Assembly: GCA_937991645.1 (NCBI GenBank)
Contig: CALKPL010000037.1
Location: 11,556 to 75,555 of the forward strand
Reading direction: 5' to 3'
DNA: 64,000 bases
DNA from: UMGS1783 sp900555065
GTDB lineage: Bacteria; Bacillota; Clostridia; Oscillospirales; UMGS1783
Positions 1-8,419 of the stretch are shown piece after piece (the stretch's first letter is position 1; each line of letters begins with the position of its first letter). The translations under genes and the position numbers were made by a program. A model generated the notes under the pieces. It saw only the letters and a program-made list of their open reading frames with translations, made no database searches and was not told where the DNA came from.

Positions 1-244
1 GCACCGCCTCGTCCGGAATGAACTTGGGCTCTGCGGTCATAATGGTCCTGCCCGCCGCGCTCTGGGGCAGCTCATCCACGGCCCGTTCACGCTGGAATTC
101 GTTTTGGATATTGGGAATCACCAGCGTCTCCATGAACTTTTTAATAAAGGTGGATTTTCCGGAGCGCACCGGGCCGACGACGCCGATGTAGATGTCGCCC
201 TGGGTTCTTTTGCTTATATCGCTGTAAAGTCTGCTTGTATCCAT
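1..244 (-). CDS. spoIVA: Stage IV sporulation protein A (SpoIVA), N-terminal part
   Basis: SpoIVA is the ATPase that polymerises on the mother-cell face of the forespore and forms the basement layer of the spore coat. Only the first 81 residues are in the window; the gene runs off the left edge. The reverse-strand translation begins MDTSRLYSDISKRTQGDIYI and has a P-loop GPVRSGKST at about residues 24-32, the nucleotide-binding site known in this family. The ATG at 244 is preceded by a GGGGGAG ribosome binding site. It is transcribed divergently from the spoIIIA operon, so two mother-cell sporulation loci share one 155-bp intergenic region. Confidence 0.93.
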   Translation of the reverse strand, partial: MDTSRLYSDISKRTQGDIYIGVVGPVRSGKSTFIKKFMETLVIPNIQNEFQRERAVDELPQSAAGRTIMTAEPKFIPDEAV

Positions 245-399
245 TGAAACTACTCCCCCAATCCTTTTGTCGGTAAATACTATTGCAGGCCCGGCGAAAA
301 TATGCAGGGAAACGAAAAATATGTGGACGGCGTTTTTTGCTTTCTCTGTTCTAAATGCGGCGCTGCGCAAATATCCTGTAACAAAGGGAGGACAACCCT
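245..399. promoter_or_regulatory. Divergent intergenic region between spoIVA and spoIIIAA
   Basis: These 155 bp must hold the start signals for spoIVA (leftward) and the spoIIIA operon (rightward). In model sporulators both loci are sigma-E dependent, and I do not see well-spaced sigma-A hexamers here. AAGGGAGG about 10 nt before position 400 serves spoIIIAA and GGGGGAG serves spoIVA. I could not place sigma-E boxes convincingly by eye. Confidence 0.35.
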
Positions 400-1443
400 A
401 TGGATAACGCAAGCGCATTTTCACAGGTTTTACGGTTTCTGGAAGAGGGCCTGGCCGATCTCGTCTCCAATATTCCGGAGTTCCGCCGGCGGGAGATCAC
501 CGAGCTTCGGCTGCGGACGGGCCGGCCGCTGTCGGTGGTATTCGGCTGTGACAGCCTCTTTCTATCTGTACGCGGGGAGCTGACGGAACATGCCGGCGGC
601 GCGTATATTTGTACGGGCGCCGAATTGCAGGATACCTTTTATAAGCTGTGCCGCAATTCGGTCTACGCCTATGAACAGGAGCTCAAGGAGGGTTTTGTCA
701 CCATCCCCGGCGGCCACCGCTGCGGTTTTGCCGGCCGGACGGTGGTGCAGGACGGCGCGGTAACGGGCCTGCGCGAAATTTCCTCCATCAACATCCGTAT
801 CGCGCGTCAGATCGTCGGCTGCGCGGATGGGATTCTGCCCTACATATACGACCGCAGCGGGCTCAGGTCAGGCCTGATCGTGTCCCCGCCCGGCGGCGGA
901 AAGACGACGGTGCTCAAGGACCTGATTCGGTCCCTGTCCTACGCGGGCCGCAAGGTCGCCGTCGTGGACGAGCGGGGGGAGCTTGCCTCCATGTTTGGCG
1001 GCGTGCCGCAAAACGATCTGGGCCCGCTTGTGGACGTGCTGGACGGCACGCCGAAAAAAGAGGGGATCCTGCAGGCGCTGCGCTGCCTGTCCCCGGACGT
1101 GATCGTGTTTGACGAACTGGGCGACGAAGCCGAAGCTGAAGCCGTGCTGCAGGGCATGGGCGCGGGCGTGCCGGTCGTCCTTTCGCTGCACGCGCGCAGC
1201 GCGGAGGAGGCGGCCCGGCGGCCCCAGGCGGCAAAGCTGCTCGCGGCGGGCGCGATCGACGTGATCGCGGTCCTGGAGGGGGCCCGCCGTCCGGGCGTTG
1301 TACGGGAAGTGCTGCGCGTGCAGCGGACGCGTGGAGAAAAGGAAGGTGTGAGATATGAAAATTGCAGGGATACTGCTTCTGTTCGCAGCCGCAGGTTTGG
1401 CTGGGTTCCTGAAAGCTGCGGGTCTGCACCGCAGGACGCTTGA
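400..1443 (+). CDS. spoIIIAA: Stage III sporulation protein AA, secretion-type ATPase
   Basis: SpoIIIAA is the cytoplasmic ATPase of the SpoIIIA-SpoIIQ channel linking mother cell and forespore; it resembles type II/IV secretion ATPases. Walker A SPPGGGKTT lies near residues 162-170 and a Walker B with acidic residues (VIVFDELGDE) near 232. The start at 400 has a good AAGGGAGG site. At 347 residues the open frame is longer than usual for the family (about 300), because it continues 89 nt into spoIIIAB in another frame. A TGA in the neighbouring frame at 1349-1351, four bases before the spoIIIAB ATG, would give a normal-length protein, so the C-terminal 30 residues are doubtful. Confidence 0.93.
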   Translation: MDNASAFSQVLRFLEEGLADLVSNIPEFRRREITELRLRTGRPLSVVFGCDSLFLSVRGELTEHAGGAYICTGAELQDTFYKLCRNSVYAYEQELKEGFVTIPGGHRCGFAGRTVVQDGAVTGLREISSINIRIARQIVGCADGILPYIYDRSGLRSGLIVSPPGGGKTTVLKDLIRSLSYAGRKVAVVDERGELASMFGGVPQNDLGPLVDVLDGTPKKEGILQALRCLSPDVIVFDELGDEAEAEAVLQGMGAGVPVVLSLHARSAEEAARRPQAAKLLAAGAIDVIAVLEGARRPGVVREVLRVQRTRGEKEGVRYENCRDTASVRSRRFGWVPESCGSAPQDA

Positions 1444-1849
1444 ACTGGACGGCCTGATCCAGCTTGTCGGCCGCATCCACAGCGAGATCCGCTATTTTCG
1501 CACGCCGGCGCTGGAGCTTGTGCAGCGGCTGACCGGCCTGCATGAGTTTGAAAAGTACAGGGTGATCGCGGCCTTCCACGAACGTCTGGCCCATGCGCCG
1601 GACCTGGCCGCCGCCTGGGCGGAAACGCCCGCGTCGCAGCTCACGGACGACGACAGGCTGGTCGTGGACGAGTTCGTCGCCGCGTTCGGGAAGACAGACC
1701 TTGCAGGTCAGTGCGACGTGTGCGCGGGCACGGCCGATCGCCTGCGCCGCCAGCGCGAGGAAGCAGCGGCGGCGTGCGGCGCCAAGGCGCGTCTGTATCG
1801 CTCCTTGGGCCTGCTCGGCGGCGCGCTGATCGCGGTCGTTCTGATCTGA
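1355..1849 (+). CDS. spoIIIAB: Stage III sporulation protein AB
   Basis: Second gene of the spoIIIA operon. The 164-residue protein starts with a membrane segment (ILLLFAAAGLAGFLKAAG) and ends with another hydrophobic stretch (LGLLGGALIAVVLI), with a helical middle part. This is the GspF-like layout known for SpoIIIAB, a membrane platform for the SpoIIIAA ATPase. The ATG at 1355 follows GGAAGGTG. It overlaps the spoIIIAA open frame by 89 nt, which is unusual. Identity rests on operon position, length and two-ended hydrophobicity more than on a single motif. Confidence 0.9.
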   Translation: MKIAGILLLFAAAGLAGFLKAAGLHRRTLELDGLIQLVGRIHSEIRYFRTPALELVQRLTGLHEFEKYRVIAAFHERLAHAPDLAAAWAETPASQLTDDDRLVVDEFVAAFGKTDLAGQCDVCAGTADRLRRQREEAAAACGAKARLYRSLGLLGGALIAVVLI

Positions 1850-1876
1850 CACTATAGAGGGACGGAGAAAACGGAT

Positions 1877-2071
1877 ATGGATGTGGATTTAATCTTTAAA
1901 ATCGCGGCTGTCGGCATCGTCGTGACAGTCTTAAACCAGATACTCATGCGTTCGGGCCGGGAGGACCAGGCCATGCTGACGGCCCTTGCCGGCGTGATCG
2001 TCGTGCTGCTCATGCTTGTACAGGAGATCAAGGTATTGTTCGATACCGTGAAATCCGTGTTTGGGTTGTGA
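1877..2071 (+). CDS. spoIIIAC: Stage III sporulation protein AC
   Basis: A 64-residue integral membrane protein with two hydrophobic helices (IAAVGIVVTVLNQILM and ALAGVIVVLLMLVQEI), matching the small SpoIIIAC subunit both in length and in the conserved Asn-Gln in the first helix. It is the third gene of the feeding-tube operon, 27 nt after spoIIIAB. Its stop overlaps the region where spoIIIAD begins, suggesting translational coupling. Confidence 0.92.
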   Translation: MDVDLIFKIAAVGIVVTVLNQILMRSGREDQAMLTALAGVIVVLLMLVQEIKVLFDTVKSVFGL

Positions 2072-2075
2072 TGGT

Positions 2076-2465
2076 ATGACGTTTTTACAGATTGCGGGGG
2101 TCGGCCTTGTCATCTGCGCCTTTGCGGTTATGCTGCGCTCCTACCGTTCGGAGTACGCCCTGTTTGTCGCCATAGCGGGCGGCGTCGTCTTTCTCGCGGC
2201 CGTAGTGGCCGGAGTGGACCAGGTGCTCTCCTATGCGCAGGGACTGCTGGACAGCTACAATATTCCAGGCCAGGCCTTCGTTATCCTCATCAAATGCCTC
2301 GGCATTTCGTATATAGCGAAGATCGCGGGGGATATGTGCAACGACTGCGGGGAGACGGCCATCGGCTCCAAAATCGAGCTTGCGGCCAAGGTCGCGATCC
2401 TCATCACGGCCATCCCGCTGTTCGACGGGCTGCTGTCGACGATCAACCTGTTCGCCGGCGGCTGA
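2076..2465 (+). CDS. spoIIIAD: Stage III sporulation protein AD
   Basis: A polytopic membrane protein of 129 residues, homologous in layout to SpoIIIAC with extra helices (ALFVAIAGGVVFLAAVVAGV; AFVILIKCLGISYIAKIAGD). The frame is open from a TTG at 2061, but the ATG at 2076 (MTFLQIAGVGL) matches the usual family start, only five bases after the spoIIIAC stop. The motif SYIAKIAGDMCNDCGE with its Asp and Gly residues is typical of the family. It belongs to the mother-cell membrane part of the SpoIIIA-SpoIIQ channel. Confidence 0.9.
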   Translation: MTFLQIAGVGLVICAFAVMLRSYRSEYALFVAIAGGVVFLAAVVAGVDQVLSYAQGLLDSYNIPGQAFVILIKCLGISYIAKIAGDMCNDCGETAIGSKIELAAKVAILITAIPLFDGLLSTINLFAGG

Positions 2466-2480
2466 GCGTAAGGGGGAAGT

Positions 2481-3641
2481 GTGAAATACAAGATGAAGAA
2501 ACGACTGCTGTGTATCGTAGCGTCGCTGCTGCTGCTCATTCTGCCCGCGCGCGCGGCCGAGCCCGTCTCGGCGGCCGGGCTGAACGCGGACGAACTGTAT
2601 GCAGAAAAGGCCGAGCAGTTCGGGCTTTCAGACCTGTACGACGGCGCGCCGGATGAAGTCCAGGACCAGCTCGGGCAGGCCGATCTCACGTCGGAGGGCG
2701 TACAGAACCTTTTGAGCTGGGAGAAAGTCGTCAATTTTTTAACCGACAACCTGGTCGAAGCGCTCAAGGACAATATGGGCGTCATCTTCAGCCTGTTCGC
2801 CCTGCTGATCGTCATGGCGATCTACGAGATTCTGCGCGACTCGTTCAACGAACGGGGGAGCGGCCGGCTGCTCGACTTTGCCTGCGCGGGCGCGGCGGCG
2901 CTGATCGTGTGCCAACCCTTCTATTCCCGCGTAAACGAGCTGACGACGGCCGCGACGCAGATGTCGGATTACATGGAAATCTCAGTGCCGGTGCTCACCT
3001 CTCTGCTCGCAGCGTCGGGGAATGTGACGAGCGCGACGGTGCTGCATCTGTTCCTCTACAACGCAACAGTGTATGCGGGCGGGCTGTTCTCCAGCTTCCT
3101 TCTGCCTCTCGCCGGCACGTATATCTGCCTGGGTATCGCCTCCGCTGTGACGGAAAACGAGGGCCTGAAGACTATGACCCTGGGCCTGCGTACCTTTGTC
3201 AACCGCTGTATCATGATCCTTACCGTCGCCTTCACCGGCCTGCTCTCGCTGCAGACGGCCATCACCGGCGCGGGCGATTCGCTTTCCAGGCGCGCGTTGA
3301 AAATGGCGGTTGGGTCCTTTCTGCCGGTGACGGGCAATATCATGTCCGACTCGGTCGACACCCTTATGAGCAGCCTCGGCATCATCAAGTCGGTCGCAGG
3401 CGTATTCAGCATTATCGTAGTATTCTATCTGATCGTAGTGCCTGTAATCAAAATGGCGGTCAACTTTATCTCCCTCAAGCTCGCCTGTTTTGCGGGCGAT
3501 ATCCTGGGTTCCGGACGGGTGCGGTCCATGCTGTCGATCATTGCGGACGGCTACAGCCTGCTTATTGCCATTGCATGCGGGCTCATGGCGATGTTTATCG
3601 TCTGCATCGCGATTCTACTGAAAGCGGGTGGTTCCGGATGA
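2481..3641 (+). CDS. spoIIIAE: Stage III sporulation protein AE
   Basis: SpoIIIAE is the large polytopic membrane subunit of the channel. The 386-residue protein has an N-terminal signal-like segment (LLCIVASLLLLILPARAA), a soluble part, then several transmembrane helices starting near residue 105 (GVIFSLFALLIVMAIYEI) and ending with AIACGLMAMFIVCIAILL. AGGGGG at 2471-2476 supports the GTG at 2481; an in-frame ATG at 2493 is possible. It ends in an ATGA overlap with spoIIIAF. Confidence 0.93.
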   Translation: MKYKMKKRLLCIVASLLLLILPARAAEPVSAAGLNADELYAEKAEQFGLSDLYDGAPDEVQDQLGQADLTSEGVQNLLSWEKVVNFLTDNLVEALKDNMGVIFSLFALLIVMAIYEILRDSFNERGSGRLLDFACAGAAALIVCQPFYSRVNELTTAATQMSDYMEISVPVLTSLLAASGNVTSATVLHLFLYNATVYAGGLFSSFLLPLAGTYICLGIASAVTENEGLKTMTLGLRTFVNRCIMILTVAFTGLLSLQTAITGAGDSLSRRALKMAVGSFLPVTGNIMSDSVDTLMSSLGIIKSVAGVFSIIVVFYLIVVPVIKMAVNFISLKLACFAGDILGSGRVRSMLSIIADGYSLLIAIACGLMAMFIVCIAILLKAGGSG

Positions 3642-4102
3642 GTCTGTTCAGCGAATACATAAGAGTCGTCATCGGCGCGGCGGTCATCTGCGGCATGGTC
3701 ACGCTGCTCGTGCCCAAGGGCCATTATGAAAAGGCCTTCCGGCTCATCACGGGCGTGTTCCTGCTCTTCTGTATGGTGACGCCCGTATCCAGGGGCCTGG
3801 GCAGCCTGAAGGACTTTGACTTTTCCGTGGACTTTGAAGACGTGCCCGCGCTGGAGGAAGGGGCGTGGGGGCAGTCGGCCATGGTGATGGAACAGCAGCT
3901 CAAGAACAGGATAGGCGAGTGCGTGCGCACCATCATCGGCGAAGACGCGCTTGCAATCGAAGGCACGGTCTCGTTTATGAACGAACAGTTCTCCGTCGGC
4001 GAGGTGACGATCACGGTCGGCCCCGAACACGCGGGGAAGTTCGCCGCCATACGCGATTACGTAAAAAAAGAGACGGGTATCGAACCCGAAGTTATATCAT
4101 AG
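3638..4102 (+). CDS. spoIIIAF: Stage III sporulation protein AF
   Basis: A 154-residue protein with two N-terminal membrane helices (IRVVIGAAVICGMVTLLV and RLITGVFLLFCMVTPV) followed by a soluble domain, as expected for SpoIIIAF, whose soluble part has a ring-building (RBM-like) fold. The ATG at 3638 overlaps the spoIIIAE stop by four bases. A much longer frame is open upstream, but that part lies inside spoIIIAE in another phase and is not real. It is shorter than the Bacillus protein (about 200 residues). Confidence 0.9.
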   Translation: MSLFSEYIRVVIGAAVICGMVTLLVPKGHYEKAFRLITGVFLLFCMVTPVSRGLGSLKDFDFSVDFEDVPALEEGAWGQSAMVMEQQLKNRIGECVRTIIGEDALAIEGTVSFMNEQFSVGEVTITVGPEHAGKFAAIRDYVKKETGIEPEVIS

Positions 4103-4118
4103 GGACGAGGTGAATATA

Positions 4119-4691
4119 ATGAAAAACGGAAAGGCACAGACAGGCGGGCGCCTGGCCGGGTTTTTGAAGAAAAACAACATGGTGCTGCTGCTGGCCTGCG
4201 GCGGCGTCCTGCTGATCCTGTTCGCCTCAACGCTGTTCGGCGGCTCCGGACAGGAGGAGCAGCCGGCTGCTTTTGCATCGGAGACGCTCACAAACGAACA
4301 GTTCATAGCGCAGACGGAGCAAAAGCTGCAAAATATATTGAATGGTATTTCGGGGGTGGAGCGCTGTGAAGTTATGATCACGCTGGAAACCGGAATCGAA
4401 TACAGGTACGCGACCGACGAGACGGACAGCACCACGCAAAACGGCAATACGGCCGGCGACTCGGTCAAGTCGGAATCGAGCCGAGACACGGAAACCAAGA
4501 TCGCGCGGGTCAATGATAAGACGACTGGAGAGAGAGCGCTGATCGTCACCGAAATATATCCGGACATAAACGGGGTGGCGGTCATTTGCGAAGGGAGCAA
4601 TACGCCCACGCTGAAGCTGTCCATCATCGAGACAGTGTCCACGGTATTGGGAATCAAAACAAGCCAAGTATGCGTCATTATGAAAGGATAG
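4119..4691 (+). CDS. spoIIIAG: Stage III sporulation protein AG
   Basis: SpoIIIAG forms the large ring in the intermembrane space between mother cell and forespore. The 190-residue protein has a single membrane helix (NMVLLLACGGVLLILFAST) and then a YscJ/FliF-type ring-building domain with the pattern ILNGISGVERCEVMITLE, and a second part ending ALIVTEIYPDINGVAVICEG. The frame also has a GTG at 4110, but the GACGAGG site fits the ATG at 4119 better. The insertion between the domain halves is rich in Asp, Ser and Thr. Confidence 0.93.
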   Translation: MKNGKAQTGGRLAGFLKKNNMVLLLACGGVLLILFASTLFGGSGQEEQPAAFASETLTNEQFIAQTEQKLQNILNGISGVERCEVMITLETGIEYRYATDETDSTTQNGNTAGDSVKSESSRDTETKIARVNDKTTGERALIVTEIYPDINGVAVICEGSNTPTLKLSIIETVSTVLGIKTSQVCVIMKG

Positions 4692-4700
4692 GTGTAACGA

Positions 4701-5240
4701 ATGAAAGCATTCAAGAAACAAATCATGCTCATAGCGGTCTGCGCCGTGATCTGCATCTCGGTGTTTGTGAGCTGGAAGCTCAATACGCCGGACAACGCCG
4801 ATGATGCGATGGATAAGCTCACGTCCACGCAGCAGCAGGGCGAGGAAGACGGCAGCAAAGTTCTCGGCGAGGCTGAATTTGTCAACAGCACAAGCGAATA
4901 TTTCAGCAGCGCGCGCCTCAACCGCCAGGAGACCCGCGACGAGGCCGTCCGTATCCTCAATGAGATCATTGCCAATGAGAGCTCGACGGAGGAAGACCGC
5001 GCCGTCGCGCAGGAAAAACTGCTCGCACTGTCGGATGCGGCGGACGCCGAGGGCCGGATTGAAAATCTGGTCAAGGCCAAGGGTTTTGCCGAATGCGTCG
5101 CCATGATCGGCGAAGAGTCGGTCAACGTCGTCGTGCAGTCCGATGGCCTGGGCGCGGCGGATGTGATCGCCATTAAGGACATCGCCGTGGCTGAAACGGA
5201 GCAGACGGCCGAAAACGTCAAGATTATAGAGAGTAAATAG
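4701..5240 (+). CDS. spoIIIAH: Stage III sporulation protein AH
   Basis: SpoIIIAH is the mother-cell partner of forespore SpoIIQ; their extracellular domains lock together across the intermembrane space. The 179-residue protein has one N-terminal membrane helix (IMLIAVCAVICISVFVSW), an acidic linker, a helical segment (RQETRDEAVRILNEI) and a YscJ-like domain ending near VVVQSDGLGAADVIAIKDI. It is the last gene of the operon and is followed within 30 nt by a rho-independent terminator. Confidence 0.92.
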   Translation: MKAFKKQIMLIAVCAVICISVFVSWKLNTPDNADDAMDKLTSTQQQGEEDGSKVLGEAEFVNSTSEYFSSARLNRQETRDEAVRILNEIIANESSTEEDRAVAQEKLLALSDAADAEGRIENLVKAKGFAECVAMIGEESVNVVVQSDGLGAADVIAIKDIAVAETEQTAENVKIIESK

Positions 5241-5266
5241 TCCTTTCTCGGAGATTGTGTATCATA

Positions 5267-5298
5267 CCCCGGAGGCCCGGCAGGGCTTCCGGGGTTTT
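5267..5298 (+). terminator. Terminator of the spoIIIA operon
   Basis: The GC-rich hairpin pairs CCCCGGA with TCCGGGG and GCCC with GGGC, followed by TTTT. It lies 27 nt after the spoIIIAH stop. Confidence 0.75.
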
Positions 5299-5306
5299 CG
5301 CGGCGC

Positions 5307-5344
5307 AAAAAAAGCGGGAAGGACGGATACTCCGTCCTTCCCGC
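5307..5344 (-). terminator. Terminator of the minus-strand carbohydrate operon
   Basis: A perfect 14-bp stem (GCGGGAAGGACGGA, 5314-5327, with 5331-5344) has a 3-nt loop. Read on the minus strand it is followed by seven Ts. It lies just after the stop of the repeat protein gene that ends at 5369. Confidence 0.85.
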
Positions 5345-5368
5345 AGCAGCCCGTTTCCCTGGCGGGAG

Positions 5369-8356
5369 TTACGCCCTGTTCCGCTTTCGCAGCAGCAGCG
5401 CCGCCGCGCCGGCCGCGCTGAGCGCGGCCGCGGCAAGCGTGGCCGTAAGCGGCGCGTCGCCCGTCGGCGGGTTCGGGCTCAGCTCAAAGACGAGGGCATT
5501 GTTCAGATGCGCCCAGTTCCCTGGCCCGCCGCAGGTGGCGGCGCCTGTGGTGAGGTTAAAGCGGTTGGTCGCTTCGCCTCCTGTGTAGTGTGAACCGACG
5601 CTCGCGCTCAGCGCGATCCGGTCGGTCAGAATATTCGTCTGTACCATCGGCAGCTTCACTTCATACGTGTATGTTTTTTGGATCGGATCGTAGCGGATCT
5701 CGTAGTTTGCGCCAGGCAGCTCCCATAAGTCTATGCCCTGCGTAAAGGCGTACGAGGTCTTCTGTCCGTTCACAAATCCGAACATAAATCCGGTGTACTG
5801 TTCGTAGGTCTGCCCCTGGAACACAATGCGCTCCACCGTCGTGTTCTCGTTGTAGTTGGAAACGCTGAAGTTGAAATGCGCGGCCTTGTACAGCATGCTC
5901 TTGTCCGTACAGGTGCCGTCGTATTCGCACTCGTCGATCACCGCGCCGACATAGAGATATTCATGGTCGGAGGTAAGGTAGAGCTTGACGGTCTGGGTCG
6001 GGGAAACCGAGGCGGGGTCAAACTCCCAGTAGTTGCCCCAGGTGTCCTGGCAGTGTCCCGGCGCGGTCACGACGACCGGCTCGCCCCACTCGGCGTCGCT
6101 GATGTATCCGTCCAGGATGACGACGCTCTCCAGCGGCGGCGCGACGTTCCGCACATAGGGGTTCACAACTTTTGAAATGTTGCTGAGCGTCACTTTGATC
6201 GCATTGTGCAGGTGCTGGAAATTGTCCGGCCCGCCGCTGAACGCAAAGCCCGTTGTGAGATTGTATCGGTTCGTGCCCGCGCCGCCGGTGTACTGCTGCC
6301 CGGCCGAGACGCTGATCGCAATGTCCCTGTTCTCGCTGTAGTTTATATTCGTCCGCGAAAAGGGGATTTTGACTTCGTAGGTATAGGTACCCGCCTCTGC
6401 GTCGAACGCGACGGCATAGTGGTCGGCGGGCAGGGCCCAGGCGTCAAGCCCCTGTGTGGAGCAGGTCGCCGTCTTCGTCCCGTTCACAAGCCCGATCATG
6501 AAACTCGTATACTGTTCAAAGTTCTGGCCGTTGTATGCAATGCGCTGTACGGTCGTGTTCTCGCTGTACTGGGATACGGAAAAGCCGAAGTGCGCCGCTT
6601 TCCACAGCTGCCCCGGATCGGTGCAGGACGTGTCGAGCGTGCAATTGTCGAGCACGAAGGCAAGGTAGAGGTTTTCCGTGTCGTTCATTATGTACAGCTT
6701 TGCGCTTTGCGCGGGATTGACGGACTCGGGGTCAAATGCCCAGTAGTTTCCCCACGTCTGCTGACAGTGCGCGGGCGATGTCACGATCGTGGGCTCGCCC
6801 CATTCCGCAGCGGTGACCGTGCCGTCCAGAATCACGGCCGGCGGCGCGGCGGAAGCCGCGTAGTCGCCGTTGTCCCGAAGCGCGTCGTTGAGCGTCACCT
6901 TGAGCGCATTGTTCTGGTGGGCAAAGTTTGCCGGGCCGCCGCTGTTTGCATAGCCGGTGGTGATGTTGTAGCGGTTTGTGCCCGCGCCGCCGGTATAATT
7001 CTGCCCGGCCGAAACGCTGAGCGCAATGTCCCGGGATACGGCAAGGTCGATATTTGTCCTGCCGTAGGGGATCTTAACCTCATACGTGTAGGTGCCTGTC
7101 TGCGCGTCGAACGCGACGGCGTAATAGTCGTCGGGCAGGTCCCAGGCGACGATCCCCTGCGTGTCGTTCCGGGCGGCCTTCGTCCCGTTTACAAACCCCA
7201 TGATGAAACTGTTATACTGTTCGTAGGCCTGTCCCTGGTACGTGATGCGCGGCATGGTCGTGTTCGCGTCGTATTTTGACAGGGTGAAACCGAAGTGCGC
7301 CGCCTTCCACAGCTGGCCCGCGTCGGTGCAGGATGTGTCAAGCGTGCACTTGTCGAGCACAAATGCAAGATAGATGTAGTCCGCATCGTTGGTCACGTAC
7401 AGCTTTGCGCTCTGTCCGGCGGGCGCGGCCGCTGGATCGAACTCCCAGTAATTGCCCCAGGTCTGCTGGCAGTGCTCGGGCGAGGTCACAATCATGGGCT
7501 CGCCCCACTCCGTATCGGTAACCGTACCGTCCAGCGTGATTTCGGCGGGTACGGGAGACGCCGTATTTCCCACTTTGGTATCCACCAGGCTGATGACAAG
7601 CGGGTCGGAGGCGGCGTGCCTGAAGTTGTTCGGGCCGAGGTAGTTTCCCGCCTGTTGCGCGGCCGGGCAGATCAGATAGCGGTTGCCGCTGGTCGTAGTA
7701 TAAGCGTCGGCGAGGTCAACGCTGAGCACGACGGCGCTGTGTTCGTCCGGGTCGATATTGGTCGCCGACCAGGGGACTGCCACCTCATAGACATAGGTGC
7801 TTGTCGCGGCGTGGTAGGCGACGGCGTATTCGGAACTCTGCAGGTTGTAGGTGTCCATGCCCTGCGACTTGGACTCCATCGCCTTTGTCGTACCGCCTAG
7901 CAGCCCGATCATCCAGTAGCCGTACTGTTCGTAGGTCTGGCCCTGGAAGGTAATGCGCGGCACGGTCGTCGCCGCGTCGTAAGCGGACAGCGTAAAGGCC
8001 ATATGCGCGTGCGCCCAAAGGTCGCCGACGGTAGCGGCGCCGCTGTCCGGCCCTGCCGCGCCGATCAGCTCCACGCCGATATAGGCGTAGTTTTCGTCCT
8101 TGGTAAAGTAGATGTTAAAGTACTGTCCCGCAACAGCGGTTGTGTTCTGCCAGAAATCCCAGCCATAGGTCGCGTTTTTTGCCCAGCAGGTCTCCTTGTC
8201 GCCGTAAAACGCGGGCGCGCCCCACTCGTCCGCCGAGATGGAGCCGTCTACGCCGATCGTCCGGCTGGGGGAGGACTGCAGGCTCTTGGCCGATATGCCC
8301 GCCGTCACGGCGAGGACCACTGCGGCCGCCAGAATCAGGGATAGGATCTTTTTCAT
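5369..8356 (-). CDS. Secreted four-repeat DOMON/CBM9-like protein with sortase-type anchor
   Basis: Predicted cell-surface protein of 995 residues. It has a signal peptide (MKKILSLILAAAVVLAVTAG) and then four homologous domains of about 230 residues. Each opens with an L/VDGxxxxxEWGxP box and contains YxYxxFxxD-like and TYxYEVxxP strands ending NRYN/LxTGxAxxGGPxNFxH. This is the beta-sandwich pattern of CBM9/DOMON-like sugar-binding domains. The end is NPPTGD, a hydrophobic helix and RKRNRA, an LPxTG-like sorting signal. AGGAG 8 nt upstream favours the ATG at 8356 over one at 8374. It is third in an operon with two GH2 proteins, so glycan capture is likely; the ligand is unknown. Confidence 0.82.
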   Translation of the reverse strand: MKKILSLILAAAVVLAVTAGISAKSLQSSPSRTIGVDGSISADEWGAPAFYGDKETCWAKNATYGWDFWQNTTAVAGQYFNIYFTKDENYAYIGVELIGAAGPDSGAATVGDLWAHAHMAFTLSAYDAATTVPRITFQGQTYEQYGYWMIGLLGGTTKAMESKSQGMDTYNLQSSEYAVAYHAATSTYVYEVAVPWSATNIDPDEHSAVVLSVDLADAYTTTSGNRYLICPAAQQAGNYLGPNNFRHAASDPLVISLVDTKVGNTASPVPAEITLDGTVTDTEWGEPMIVTSPEHCQQTWGNYWEFDPAAAPAGQSAKLYVTNDADYIYLAFVLDKCTLDTSCTDAGQLWKAAHFGFTLSKYDANTTMPRITYQGQAYEQYNSFIMGFVNGTKAARNDTQGIVAWDLPDDYYAVAFDAQTGTYTYEVKIPYGRTNIDLAVSRDIALSVSAGQNYTGGAGTNRYNITTGYANSGGPANFAHQNNALKVTLNDALRDNGDYAASAAPPAVILDGTVTAAEWGEPTIVTSPAHCQQTWGNYWAFDPESVNPAQSAKLYIMNDTENLYLAFVLDNCTLDTSCTDPGQLWKAAHFGFSVSQYSENTTVQRIAYNGQNFEQYTSFMIGLVNGTKTATCSTQGLDAWALPADHYAVAFDAEAGTYTYEVKIPFSRTNINYSENRDIAISVSAGQQYTGGAGTNRYNLTTGFAFSGGPDNFQHLHNAIKVTLSNISKVVNPYVRNVAPPLESVVILDGYISDAEWGEPVVVTAPGHCQDTWGNYWEFDPASVSPTQTVKLYLTSDHEYLYVGAVIDECEYDGTCTDKSMLYKAAHFNFSVSNYNENTTVERIVFQGQTYEQYTGFMFGFVNGQKTSYAFTQGIDLWELPGANYEIRYDPIQKTYTYEVKLPMVQTNILTDRIALSASVGSHYTGGEATNRFNLTTGAATCGGPGNWAHLNNALVFELSPNPPTGDAPLTATLAAAALSAAGAAALLLRKRNRA

Positions 8357-8419
8357 AATAGACTCCTTTTGCATGCTTGCATGTTTCGTAGCATTCCGTC
8401 GTCCTTTTTCCGTTTCATG

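Noticed and set aside
5369..8356. Repeats in this gene as a possible CRISPR or mobile repeat
   Set aside because: The repeats are about 700 bp, diverged at DNA level and in frame; they are protein domain repeats. I found no CRISPR array anywhere in the window.
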